A DNA stretch of 21,929 bases, taken from the NCBI GenBank assembly GCA_900753095.1, contig CAADXT010000093.1, positions 1-21,929 on the forward strand, written 5' to 3'. The notes below the pieces were generated by a model. It was not told the DNA's origin. It ran no database searches and saw only the letters and a list, made by a program, of their open reading frames with translations. The DNA comes from Eggerthellaceae bacterium (GTDB lineage Bacteria; Actinomycetota; Coriobacteriia; Coriobacteriales; Eggerthellaceae). A program made the translations under genes and the position numbers. This document shows, in pieces, positions 1 through 6,919 of the stretch (position 1 is its first letter; every line of letters begins with the position of its first letter).

Positions 1-2
1 AG

Positions 3-512
3 GACGATTTGCAAATCGTGAAGGTGAAGGACTACATCACGCACCCGAAGCCCAACGGGTACCGCAGCCTGCACATCATCGTGAAGGTGCCGGTGTACTT
101 CCTCGATCGTAAGCAGTACGTTCCGGTGGAGATTCAGCTGCGCACTATCGCAATGGACTTCTGGGCATCGCTCGAGCACACGCTGAAGTACAAGCAGGAT
201 GCCAAGGTCGAGGGCATCGACATGTTCGATGAGCTGAAAGACTGCTCCGACATCATCCAGGATGTCGAGCGCCGTATGCAGATCTTGATGCACGCGGTGC
301 AGACCTCCGACGTGGAAGAGGCGGCCAGCAAACGACGTGCCCAAATCGAAGAGCAGGAAAAAGCCGTGGCGGGCGTTGCCGGCGCGCATCGCGATGAGGG
401 TGAAGCCGCCCCGCAGAGCATAAGCACGAAAACGGTTACCGAAGCAGCTGTTCAGCGCGCCATTTCCGATGCTGCCGCCGTGCGCGAGGAAGCGGAGCGG
501 CCAAGCGCCTAA
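3..512 (+). CDS. Small alarmone synthetase, GTP pyrophosphokinase family (5' partial)
   Basis: The reading frame is open from the window edge, so the N-terminus is missing. The visible part is the second half of a RelA/SpoT nucleotidyltransferase domain: a HPKPNGYRSLH motif, then VEIQLRT, then MDFWASLEH. This last combination is typical of the short single-domain synthetases (RelQ/RelP or YjbM/YwaC type). Such enzymes transfer pyrophosphate from ATP to GTP or GDP to make (p)ppGpp. No TGS or ACT domain follows, as expected for this class. The last 60 or so residues are rich in Ala and Glu and look helical or disordered, a longer tail than I would expect. The gene ends with TAA and a strong terminator follows within about 45 nt, so it is the last gene of its transcript. 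Family assignment is firm; the exact subclass is not. Confidence 0.85.
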   Translation, partial: DDLQIVKVKDYITHPKPNGYRSLHIIVKVPVYFLDRKQYVPVEIQLRTIAMDFWASLEHTLKYKQDAKVEGIDMFDELKDCSDIIQDVERRMQILMHAVQTSDVEEAASKRRAQIEEQEKAVAGVAGAHRDEGEAAPQSISTKTVTEAAVQRAISDAAAVREEAERPSA

Positions 513-555
513 CCGGTTATTGCTCGAGTGCTATTGCCTGCGCTATTGTCCGCAT

Positions 556-594
556 GGCGACTTCTGCGCACAATGCGCGCAGAAGTCGCCTTTT
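556..594 (+). terminator. Intrinsic terminator of the alarmone synthetase gene
   Basis: A perfect 14-bp stem (556-569 with 577-590, 7-nt loop) is followed directly by TTTT. It lies 43 nt after the stop codon at 512. Confidence 0.8.
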
Positions 595-614
595 GCAGCG
601 AAAAGGGGTGCTAT

Positions 615-795
615 GTGGCAAGAAGTGCGCCAAATGTGCGCTTTTCTGGGTGCTGATGGCGAGAATCGTTCGAAATGCGCGCTTCTGCTCCGACAAAAGC
701 GCTCAAGGGCGCGCATTTCGCCCAGTTCTCGCCACATAGGCCTGTTTCCGCTGCCGAGGCCTTCGAAAACGCACATCTGGCGCACTTCTTGCCAC
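615..795. repeat. Nested palindromic repeat, copy 1 (four half-sites)
   Basis: The outer arms 615-640 and 770-795 are inverted copies with one mismatch in 26. Nested inside, arms 658-682 and 709-733 are imperfect inverted copies of each other. All four arms resemble one another when read in the same direction. The shared pattern is TGGCRAGAA, five variable bases, CGAAATG or a close variant, then YGCGC. The half-site pattern recurs at 15103-15341. The region has no credible gene; translations on the two strands look alike only because the DNA is palindromic. It could be a REP/BIME-like element or a remnant of a mobile element. Confidence 0.8.
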
Positions 796-1050
796 GGCGC
801 GAATGGGCTGTTCGGCAAACTGCCGCCAAGATAGGGGGTTCCGTCAAGATGGGGGTCGTGCGCAGCTTTGATCCCGCCTAAAGGCCCAGATGCCATCCAC
901 GGAGCATAACGCCCCAGTTGCTCCCTTTTTGTGCTGAGCTGCATCACTCCACTTAGTTGGAGTAGAATAGGGAACCGAAAAAGTTCCCGGCGGGGCGGGC
1001 GCAAGCCTTCCCTGAATCCTGGGCGAAGCAGAAACGTGAAAGGAACATCA
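796..1050. other. Gene-free region upstream of ilvE
   Basis: This holds a short tandem repeat (CAAGAT plus a G-run, at 827 and 845, 18-nt period), a TAGAAT box at 963-968 that could serve as a -10, and a small hairpin (970-975 with 983-988) in the presumed ilvE leader. No convincing -35 box and no recognised riboswitch or T-box sequence was seen. Confidence 0.35.
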
Positions 1051-1977
1051 ATGGCAGACGTGCATCCCGTGGATTACATCTGGAAGAATGGCGAAATGGT
1101 ACCGTGGGAGCAGGCAACGACGCACGTCCTGACCCATGCCCTTCACTATGGCTCTGGCGTATTCGAAGGCATCCGTTGCTATCACAACGAGGAAACCGAC
1201 GAAGCCGTTATCTTCCGTCTTCGTGACCATATGGAGCGTCTGCATCGCAGCGCCAAGATTGCCATGATGGATCTTCCCTTCAGCGTAGACGAGCTGTGCG
1301 AAGCCACCGTTGAGCTTATCAAGAAGAACGGCCTGAAGTCCTGCTATATCCGTCCGCTGGCATACTACGGCTACGGCCAGATGGGCGTAGACCCCACGGG
1401 CGCTCCGGTAGACGTTATCATCGCGGTATGGCCTTGGGGCGCATACATGGGCGAAGACGCTTTGAAGAACGGCATTCCGGTGGGCGTTTCCTCTTGGCGT
1501 CAGCGTTCCTTCAACGCAATTCCTCCTGCCGTGAAGTCCTCCGCTTCCTACATGAACTCCATCCTGGCAAAACTCGAGGCAAAGAAGCATGGCTATGCCG
1601 AGGCTGTTATGCTCAACGAGCAGGGCTATGTATGCGAAGGCACGGGCGAAAACCTCTTCACCGTTCGCAACGGCATTCTTTCCACGCCTCCGCTGTCCGA
1701 TGGCTTGCTTGAGGGCATCACGCGCGACACCATCCTGCATCTTGCATGCGATATGGACATCCCCGCGCTCGAGGAATCCCTTACCCGTTCCGACCTCTAC
1801 ATTGCCGACGAGATGTTCATGTGCGGTTCCGCTGCTGAGCTTACGCCTGTCCGCAGCGTAGACGATCGCGAGATCGGTCCCATGGGCCCCATCACCGAGC
1901 AGCTGCAGAAGCGCTACTTCGACGTTGCTTACGGCAAGGTTCCCGAGTACGAAGAGTGGATTACTCGCATCAAGTAA
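1051..1977 (+). CDS. ilvE: Branched-chain amino acid aminotransferase
   Basis: This is a 308-residue fold-type IV PLP aminotransferase of normal family length. It transfers amino groups between glutamate and the keto acids of Leu, Ile and Val, the last biosynthetic step for these amino acids. The PLP lysine is K162 in the VKSSASYMNSILAKLEA segment. The downstream EGTGENLF motif (about 196-203) is characteristic of IlvE, as is the early HYGSGVFEGIR segment (32-42). The ATG at 1051 was chosen because an AAAGGA ribosome site lies about 7 nt upstream and the protein begins like the family; an in-frame extension back to 931 lacks this. The gene stands alone: a palindromic repeat lies upstream and a terminator downstream. 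Confidence 0.95.
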   Translation: MADVHPVDYIWKNGEMVPWEQATTHVLTHALHYGSGVFEGIRCYHNEETDEAVIFRLRDHMERLHRSAKIAMMDLPFSVDELCEATVELIKKNGLKSCYIRPLAYYGYGQMGVDPTGAPVDVIIAVWPWGAYMGEDALKNGIPVGVSSWRQRSFNAIPPAVKSSASYMNSILAKLEAKKHGYAEAVMLNEQGYVCEGTGENLFTVRNGILSTPPLSDGLLEGITRDTILHLACDMDIPALEESLTRSDLYIADEMFMCGSAAELTPVRSVDDREIGPMGPITEQLQKRYFDVAYGKVPEYEEWITRIK

Positions 1978-2002
1978 ACACGCGCTTTATCTGCGCTTAT
2001 TC

Positions 2003-2050
2003 CAAGCCGCATTCCCCGCATTCAAGTGCGCGGGGTGCGGCTTGATTTTT
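2003..2050 (+). terminator. Intrinsic terminator of ilvE
   Basis: The 9-bp outer stem 2003-2011 with 2036-2044 extends inward through a second GC-rich helix (CCCCGCA region with CGGGG). It is followed by A and five Ts, and starts 26 nt after the ilvE stop. Confidence 0.8.
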
Positions 2051-2126
2051 CAAGGGGACATCAGCGCCTTCGAAGGGGCCGCGGCAAAGCGGCGTTGGGG
2101 GCGAAAGAGCGGAAAGGGGAGCGGCC

Positions 2127-2477
2127 ATGCCGGAACTCAGGACAAAAGAGGTTGAAGACCTGCTTGAGGTGTTTGCGGGCTTAACCCATCCCGATGATGT
2201 GTTTGCCCTGCTGGAAGACTTGTTCACGGTTCGCGAGATCAAGGACACTTCCCAGCGTCTGGATGTGGCGCGCATGCTTCGCGAAGGAAGCTCGTATGCC
2301 GTTATCGAAAAGGTTACGGGCGCCTCCGCCACCACCATTGCCCGCGTATCGAAGGCGCTGAACTACGGTGCCGGTGGCTACGCTTTGGCATTCGACGTGC
2401 TGGATGCCAAGCAGACACCCACGGGCGAAGCTGCCCAAGGCAAGGACGATACGGAGCCCGCTGAGGGCGAAAACTAA
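2127..2477 (+). CDS. YerC/YecD family TrpR-related DNA-binding protein
   Basis: This is a 116-residue protein. Residues 1-82 match the TrpR-like YerC/YecD family: an all-helical protein with a helix-turn-helix at about 55-80 (SSYAVIEKVTGASATTIARVSKAL). The preceding FTVREIKDTSQRLDVARML segment is a family hallmark. Family members are presumed transcription regulators; no ligand or target can be read from the sequence. The last 30 residues are polar and acidic and probably disordered. A strong GGGGAG ribosome site lies just before the ATG at 2127. The gene sits between two terminators, so it is probably monocistronic, although the following membrane protein starts only 74 nt after its stop. 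Confidence 0.85.
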   Translation: MPELRTKEVEDLLEVFAGLTHPDDVFALLEDLFTVREIKDTSQRLDVARMLREGSSYAVIEKVTGASATTIARVSKALNYGAGGYALAFDVLDAKQTPTGEAAQGKDDTEPAEGEN

Positions 2478-2502
2478 CGGATTGCAACAATCCTGTTGTC
2501 GC

Positions 2503-2529
2503 AAGGAGCCGCCACTGCGCGGCTTCTTT
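2503..2529 (+). terminator. Probable terminator between yerC-like gene and PTS-IIC gene
   Basis: A 10-bp stem (2503-2512 with 2519-2528, one G-T pair, 6-nt loop) merges into a T-rich end, TTCTTTA. It is only 23 nt before the next start codon, so it may limit rather than abolish read-through. Confidence 0.55.
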
Positions 2530-2551
2530 ACTGAAAGGAACAAAGAAGCCA

Positions 2552-3640
2552 ATGAGCTCGTTCGCAGCATTCTGCAAACGCAAGAATATCGAGATTTCCG
2601 TTCAGCGCTACCTGATAGACGCGCTGGGGGCCATGGCGCAAGGCCTGTTCGCCTCGCTTTTGATGGGCACGATTCTTTCGACCATCGGTCAGCAGGCGGG
2701 AATCGATGTGCTGGTGCAGGTGGGCGACTTCGCGAAGAGCGCCGCAGGCCCGGCAATGGCGGTTTCCATCGGCTTTGCGCTGAAGGCTCCGTCGTTGGTG
2801 CTGTTTTCCCTGGTAGCGGTGGGATATGCGGCCAATAGCCTGGGTGGTGCCGGCGGCCCCTTGGCGGTGTTGGTGGTTGCCATCGTCGCCTCTGAATGCG
2901 GCAAGCTGGTTGCCAACGAAACGAAGATCGACATTCTGGTAACGCCCTCGGTAACCATCTTGGTCGGCTGCCTGCTCTCCATGGCGTGCGCGCCTTCCAT
3001 CGGCGCGGGCGCAACGGCGGTGGGCTCCCTTATCATGTGGGCAACCGACCTGCAGCCGTTCTTCATGGGCATCTTGGTGTCGGCATTGGTGGGCATTGCC
3101 CTTACGCTGCCCATCTCGTCTGCCGCAATCTGCGCAGCGTTGAGCCTTACGGGTTTGGCAGGCGGCGCGGCTGTTGCCGGCTGCTGTGCGCAGATGGTGG
3201 GCTTTGCGGTGATGAGCTTCAAGGAAAACCGCTGGGGCGGCCTGGTTTCCCAAGGCTTGGGCACGTCGATGCTGCAGATGGGCAACATCGTGCGCAACCC
3301 GCGCATCTGGATTCCGCCCACGCTCGCCTCGATGATCACGGGTCCTATCGCCACCTGCATCTTCCAGCTGAAAATGAACGGCCCGGCTATCTCTTCGGGC
3401 ATGGGAACATGCGGCTTGGTTGGCCCTATCGGAGTGTATACCGGCTGGGTTGCCGATATGGCATCTGGCGCTATGACGGCCATTACTGCAATGGACTGGG
3501 CGGGTTTGGTGCTTATCTGCTTTGTGCTGCCCGCTGTGCTCACTTATGTATTCGGCCGCATCTTGCGCAAAATCGGCTGGATCAAGGAAGGCGACCTCAC
3601 CCTTGAGTCGGCCGATGATATGGTGAAGGCTGAAAAGTAA
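2552..3640 (+). CDS. Stand-alone PTS transporter subunit IIC-type membrane protein
   Basis: This 362-residue polytopic membrane protein has about nine or ten hydrophobic segments and many Gly- and Ala-rich helices. It matches the PTS_EIIC_2 type family in overall character, including GAGATAVGSLI, the MNGPAISSGMGTCGLVGPIGVY segment near residues 275-296, and a family-like start (MSSFAAFCKRKNIEIS). Members resemble the sugar-permease domain of phosphotransferase systems but usually occur without EIIA or EIIB. None is encoded nearby, so true sugar phosphorylation is doubtful. A GAAAGGA site lies 12 nt upstream of the ATG, a little far. An orphan amino-acid-type binding lipoprotein begins 75 nt downstream, so the two may be co-transcribed. 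Substrate unknown. Confidence 0.75.
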   Translation: MSSFAAFCKRKNIEISVQRYLIDALGAMAQGLFASLLMGTILSTIGQQAGIDVLVQVGDFAKSAAGPAMAVSIGFALKAPSLVLFSLVAVGYAANSLGGAGGPLAVLVVAIVASECGKLVANETKIDILVTPSVTILVGCLLSMACAPSIGAGATAVGSLIMWATDLQPFFMGILVSALVGIALTLPISSAAICAALSLTGLAGGAAVAGCCAQMVGFAVMSFKENRWGGLVSQGLGTSMLQMGNIVRNPRIWIPPTLASMITGPIATCIFQLKMNGPAISSGMGTCGLVGPIGVYTGWVADMASGAMTAITAMDWAGLVLICFVLPAVLTYVFGRILRKIGWIKEGDLTLESADDMVKAEK

Positions 3641-3715
3641 CTCGGAGGCAAAGTGCGCGAAGGAAAACGCGAAAGCTGCCGCATTTTGCGCATAACGTGG
3701 AAGGGAGGAAGCGCA

Positions 3716-4477
3716 GTGAAGAAACGGTTTGCGATGCTGCTTGCGGTGTTGTGCGCAGCGGCTGTTGCCCTGTGCTTGGCGGGGTGCGCCAAGAAGGACG
3801 ATAAGCCTACCTACCAGCTGGTGAGCGAGGGAACGCTCACCGTTGCCCTGTGCCCTGACTTTCCTCCGTTCGACACCCTTGACGGCGAGACGCCCTCCGG
3901 ATTCGATGCGAGCATTGCCCGTGAGCTGGCGAGCCGCCTAGGGCTTCAGCTCAATATCGAAACGATGCCTTTCGACGAGCTGGTTCAAGGGGTGCACGAC
4001 GGCACCTACGATGTTGCCATCTCGGCTCTTTCCATCAATCCGAGCCGTTCGGAGCTGGTTGATTTCTCTTCCCTGTATTACCTGGTAGATCAGGCTATTG
4101 TGTGCAAGAAGGGCGTGTACGAGAAAGTTTCCGAGCTGAAGGGCAAGCGCATTGCCGCCCAGGCGGAAACGACGGGGTACGACTACGCCAAGGCGAACGT
4201 TTCCGAGGGCGTTGTCGCCTATGAAACCGCCGCCGAATGCTTTGCGGCGCTTGAATCGGGCGAGGTGGCTGCCGTGGTTGTTGACGAGCCTGCCGCAACC
4301 TATCTGATGAAGAGCGCGTATCCCAACTGCGCAACTTTGGAAACGGAGGCAACGTGCGAGAAGTACGCTGTTGCCGTGAACAAGAGCAACCGTGCCCTTA
4401 CCGACGCCATCAACGAAGCGCTCGATCAAATGGACAAAGACGGCACGCTTTCTGCCTTGCAGAAGCAGGTGGAGTAA
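3716..4477 (+). CDS. Amino acid ABC transporter substrate-binding lipoprotein (orphan)
   Basis: This is a 253-residue family 3 solute-binding protein. The GTG at 3716 is chosen because a very strong AAGGGAGGA site lies 6 nt upstream and a lipoprotein signal starts right there (MKKRFAMLLAV, lipobox LAGC with Cys 24). The mature part begins with the usual LTVALCPDFPPFDTLD strand and contains GFDASIARELASRLG and DVAISALSINPSRSELVDFS, all typical of polar amino acid binding proteins. It would be anchored outside the membrane and deliver an amino acid to an ABC permease. No permease or ATPase is adjacent, so it may share the importer at 16515-17990 or another one. Substrate cannot be read from sequence. 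Confidence 0.9.
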   Translation: MKKRFAMLLAVLCAAAVALCLAGCAKKDDKPTYQLVSEGTLTVALCPDFPPFDTLDGETPSGFDASIARELASRLGLQLNIETMPFDELVQGVHDGTYDVAISALSINPSRSELVDFSSLYYLVDQAIVCKKGVYEKVSELKGKRIAAQAETTGYDYAKANVSEGVVAYETAAECFAALESGEVAAVVVDEPAATYLMKSAYPNCATLETEATCEKYAVAVNKSNRALTDAINEALDQMDKDGTLSALQKQVE

Positions 4478-4488
4478 TCCGCTCGTCC

Positions 4489-4666
4489 GCTTGCGGGCAT
4501 GCCCGATGCTACTCAGGGATCCCCGTTCCGCTGTTTGGTTTTGAATCTGCGATTCAAAACCTGCATGCGCTGCATTGCTTCATGTATTGAAAGAAGATTT
4601 GCTATCGCAAATCTAACAGGATGAGTGCTCAGAGGACCCTCCGCAGCACCGGGCATGCCCGCAAGC
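4489..4666 (+). ncRNA. Candidate structured RNA element, copy A
   Basis: It starts 11 nt after the stop codon of the binding-protein gene and ends before the convergent rlmH. The outer stem is a perfect 17 bp (4489-4505 with 4650-4666), continued with mismatches to an AGGG/CCCT pair (4515-4518 with 4637-4640). Inside are three hairpins: 4537-4547 with 4551-4561 (11 bp, 3-nt loop), 4562-4565 with 4571-4574, and 4595-4602 with 4607-4614 (8 bp). The linking segments AGGGATCCCCG, TGCTTCATGTATTG (4576-4589) and AACAGGA (4615-4621) recur in copy B at 8212-8418, but most stems there have other sequences. The RNA nature is an inference; a DNA repeat acting as cruciform or terminator is the alternative. 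Orientation is taken as that of the upstream gene. Confidence 0.55.
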
Positions 4667-4712
4667 TGCATTTTCCCGATACCAGGTCGGCGTAGTAGAA
4701 CAGCGCAACGAT

Positions 4713-5156
4713 TTACTTGTGATACGGCTCGTGACGAATGATCTTGAACGCGCGGTAGATTTGCTCTAGCAGCACCACGCGGGCAAGGTTGTGGGGCAGA
4801 GTGATGGGCCCGAAGCTGATGCGCTCGGTGGCGCGTTCCTTCACTTCCTTGGTAACCCCATCGCTTCCTCCGATGATGAACGAGATGTGCGAGTCGCTGT
4901 TCAACGCGTAATCGTCTATCTTCTTTGCCAAACCCTCGCTCGAGGTTTCCTTGCCGCGAATGTCCATGAGGATAACGGGTCCGCGTTCGGGCAGGGCGGC
5001 AAGCAGCGCCGTCGCTTCCTTTTCGGCGTTCGAGTCGGGAAGCTCGCGCACCTCGATTTTTGCGTAGCCGCCCAGGCGCTTCAGGTACTCGGCAACGGCG
5101 TCTTTCCAGAACTGTTCCTTCAGCTTGCCTACGGCAAATACGGTTATGCGAAGCAT
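4713..5156 (-). CDS. rlmH: 23S rRNA pseudouridine-1915 N3-methyltransferase
   Basis: This is a 147-residue SPOUT-class methyltransferase, the usual RlmH length. It methylates pseudouridine 1915 in helix 69 of 23S rRNA on assembled 70S ribosomes, using S-adenosylmethionine. Visible family marks are the start MLRITVFAVGKLKE, the cofactor-loop motif IIGGSDG (94-100) and the conserved end YRAFKIIRHEPYHK. The start at 5156 is supported by a GGAGG site 5 nt upstream on the minus strand. The gene converges with the binding-protein gene, with structured element A between them, and is divergent from lysA. Confidence 0.95.
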   Translation of the reverse strand: MLRITVFAVGKLKEQFWKDAVAEYLKRLGGYAKIEVRELPDSNAEKEATALLAALPERGPVILMDIRGKETSSEGLAKKIDDYALNSDSHISFIIGGSDGVTKEVKERATERISFGPITLPHNLARVVLLEQIYRAFKIIRHEPYHK

Positions 5157-5200
5157 GGCGTCCTCCAATCGCGCCAGCGTTACCAGCTGGAAAAGAAACG

Positions 5201-5230
5201 TTGTTACAGTAGTTGTTCGCACGGTATTAT
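5201..5230 (+). promoter_or_regulatory. Probable sigma-70-type promoter of lysA
   Basis: TTGTTA at 5201-5206, an 18-nt spacer and TATTAT at 5225-5230 lie in the divergent gap between rlmH and lysA. Transcription would start near 5237, about 50 nt before the preferred lysA start. Confidence 0.5.
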
Positions 5231-5288
5231 ATCGGTCGAATAAGAAGCGCGTATGCGCACCTACACAACTCTCAAGGAAGCAGGCGTT

Positions 5289-6647
5289 ATGTCACTCCCC
5301 GCATCTGACCTGAACAAGCAGGCTGACGGCCGCACCACCATGGAACTGGGCAAGGTTCTGCCCCTTACCGCCGAAGTGAAGGACGATCATCTTTTCATCG
5401 GCGGCTGCGACATGGTTGAGGTTGCCAAGGAATTCGGCACGGCACTGTACGTGTTCGACCAGGCCGATTTGGAAGCACGCATGGACGAGTACGTGCAGTC
5501 GTTCAAGAAGTACTACGGCGATCGCGCCGAGGTTGCCTATGCCTCCAAGGCGTTCCAGAACAAGGCTATCGTCAAGCTGGCGAACGAGCATGGCATGTGC
5601 CTCGATGTTTCGGGCGGCGGCGAATTGGCCTGCGCGTTGGCCGCAGGTTTCCCTGCCAAGCGCGTGATCGTGCATGGCAACAACAAGACCCCGCAAGAGC
5701 TGCGTGAGGCCATCGAGGCCGGCGTAGGCTGCATTGTGGTTGACTCCCGCATCGAGCTGGGCCGCATTTCCGCCATCGCCCAGGAGCTGGGCGTAACCCA
5801 GGACATCTACATGCGCATCACTCCCGGCGTCGAGGCCGACACGCATGAGTTCATCCGCACGGGCTGCGAAGACTCGAAGTTCGGCTTCACCATGCGCGAC
5901 GACTTTGCTTTCAAGTGCATCAAGAACGCTCTCGAAACGCCGGGCGTGTGCCTTACCGGCCTGCACTGCCATATCGGCTCGCAGATCTTTGCGCTGCATT
6001 CGTTCCGCGAGGCCATCGACGTGATGATCCAGTTCATCAAGCGCATCAACGACGAGTACCACTATGAAATCGAAGGCCTCGACCTGGGCGGCGGCCTGGG
6101 CATTGCCTACGTGGCAGAGGAAGAGCCTCCCACCATCGAATCGTTTGCGAAGCTCACGTGCACTGCCGTGAAGGAGCTGTGCGCGCAGTACGGTGTGAAG
6201 GAGCCGCGCATTGCGGTTGAGCCGGGCCGTTCCATCGCGGCAACGCCGTGCGTTACGCTCTACACGGTGGGCATTTTGAAGACGCTCCCGGGCATTCGCA
6301 ACATCGTCGCCATCGACGGCGGCATGTCCGACAACATCCGCACGGCACTGTACGGCGCCGATTACGAGCCCGTTATCGCCAACAAGGCTGGCCAGCCTCG
6401 CACTAAGGTGGTTACGCTGGTGGGCAAGCACTGCGAGTCGGGCGATGCGGTGGCGGCAAACGCTTCCATCCAGAACCCCGATCTGGGCGACATCGTCTGC
6501 ATGTTCGGCACGGGCGCTTACTGCCATTCCATGAGCAGCCGCTACAACGGCCAGCCCAGGCCCGGCATCGTGTTCGTGAAGGACGGCCAGGCGCGCTTGG
6601 TAACCCGTCGTGAAACCTACGCCGATTTGATGAGTTGCGATTTATAG
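5289..6647 (+). CDS. lysA: Diaminopimelate decarboxylase
   Basis: This is a 452-residue fold-type III PLP enzyme. It decarboxylates meso-diaminopimelate to L-lysine, the last step of lysine synthesis. Visible residues: PLP lysine K87 in YASKAF, HIGSQ at 228-232, the glycine-rich LGGGLGIAY (about 266-274) that binds the cofactor phosphate, EPGRS at 311-315 and CESGD at 382-386 with the active-site cysteine from the partner subunit. The ATG at 5289 is preferred because AAGGAAG lies 8 nt upstream. An in-frame ATG at 5253 would add 12 residues and cannot be excluded. hom follows after a very large terminator hairpin, so the two are neighbours in pathway but probably separate transcripts. Confidence 0.95.
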   Translation: MSLPASDLNKQADGRTTMELGKVLPLTAEVKDDHLFIGGCDMVEVAKEFGTALYVFDQADLEARMDEYVQSFKKYYGDRAEVAYASKAFQNKAIVKLANEHGMCLDVSGGGELACALAAGFPAKRVIVHGNNKTPQELREAIEAGVGCIVVDSRIELGRISAIAQELGVTQDIYMRITPGVEADTHEFIRTGCEDSKFGFTMRDDFAFKCIKNALETPGVCLTGLHCHIGSQIFALHSFREAIDVMIQFIKRINDEYHYEIEGLDLGGGLGIAYVAEEEPPTIESFAKLTCTAVKELCAQYGVKEPRIAVEPGRSIAATPCVTLYTVGILKTLPGIRNIVAIDGGMSDNIRTALYGADYEPVIANKAGQPRTKVVTLVGKHCESGDAVAANASIQNPDLGDIVCMFGTGAYCHSMSSRYNGQPRPGIVFVKDGQARLVTRRETYADLMSCDL

Positions 6648-6699
6648 TTGCGCTGATCTACGATCATCGCAACGTTCGTAAGAAACGCTATGACGCTGC

Positions 6700-6808
6700 G
6701 CGGGGTTCTAGCGGCACGGGAAGCTTTCAATCGGTCGGGGCGGCGCGAAGGCCAGCCCCTTCCTCTTTCAAGCTTCCCGCACTCGTTAGAACCCCGCTCG
6801 CTGTTTTT
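6700..6808 (+). terminator. Large two-part hairpin terminator after lysA
   Basis: The outer stem is 11 bp (6700-6710 with 6787-6797), the inner stem 9 bp (6718-6726 with 6770-6778), and a short GGGGC/GCCCC helix (6737-6741 with 6755-6759) lies near the centre. TTTTT follows at 6804-6808. It is unusually long, about 100 nt folded. Confidence 0.7.
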
Positions 6809-6919
6809 GCCAACAATGAGGCAGTGGATTTAGCCCATTTAACGGTTCGGCTTCCAAAGCCAACCTGCTTGCATATAAAATAACGAGGAATAACAACTTC
6901 AACAGGAAAGGTGCGCTTC

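Noticed and set aside
469..1004. Overlapping open frames on both strands between the alarmone synthetase and ilvE genes
   Set aside because: They cover the nested palindrome, and both strands give the same peptide (WQEVRQMC) because of the inverted repeat. No ribosome sites and no family resemblance.
901..1050. T-box or riboswitch in the ilvE leader
   Set aside because: No T-box core or other conserved riboswitch core could be found; only a small 6-bp hairpin.
1048..1740. Long antisense open frame opposite ilvE (and similar ones opposite lysA, hom and nhaA)
   Set aside because: These are typical GC-rich shadow frames; the sense frames have clear motifs, ribosome sites and family length.
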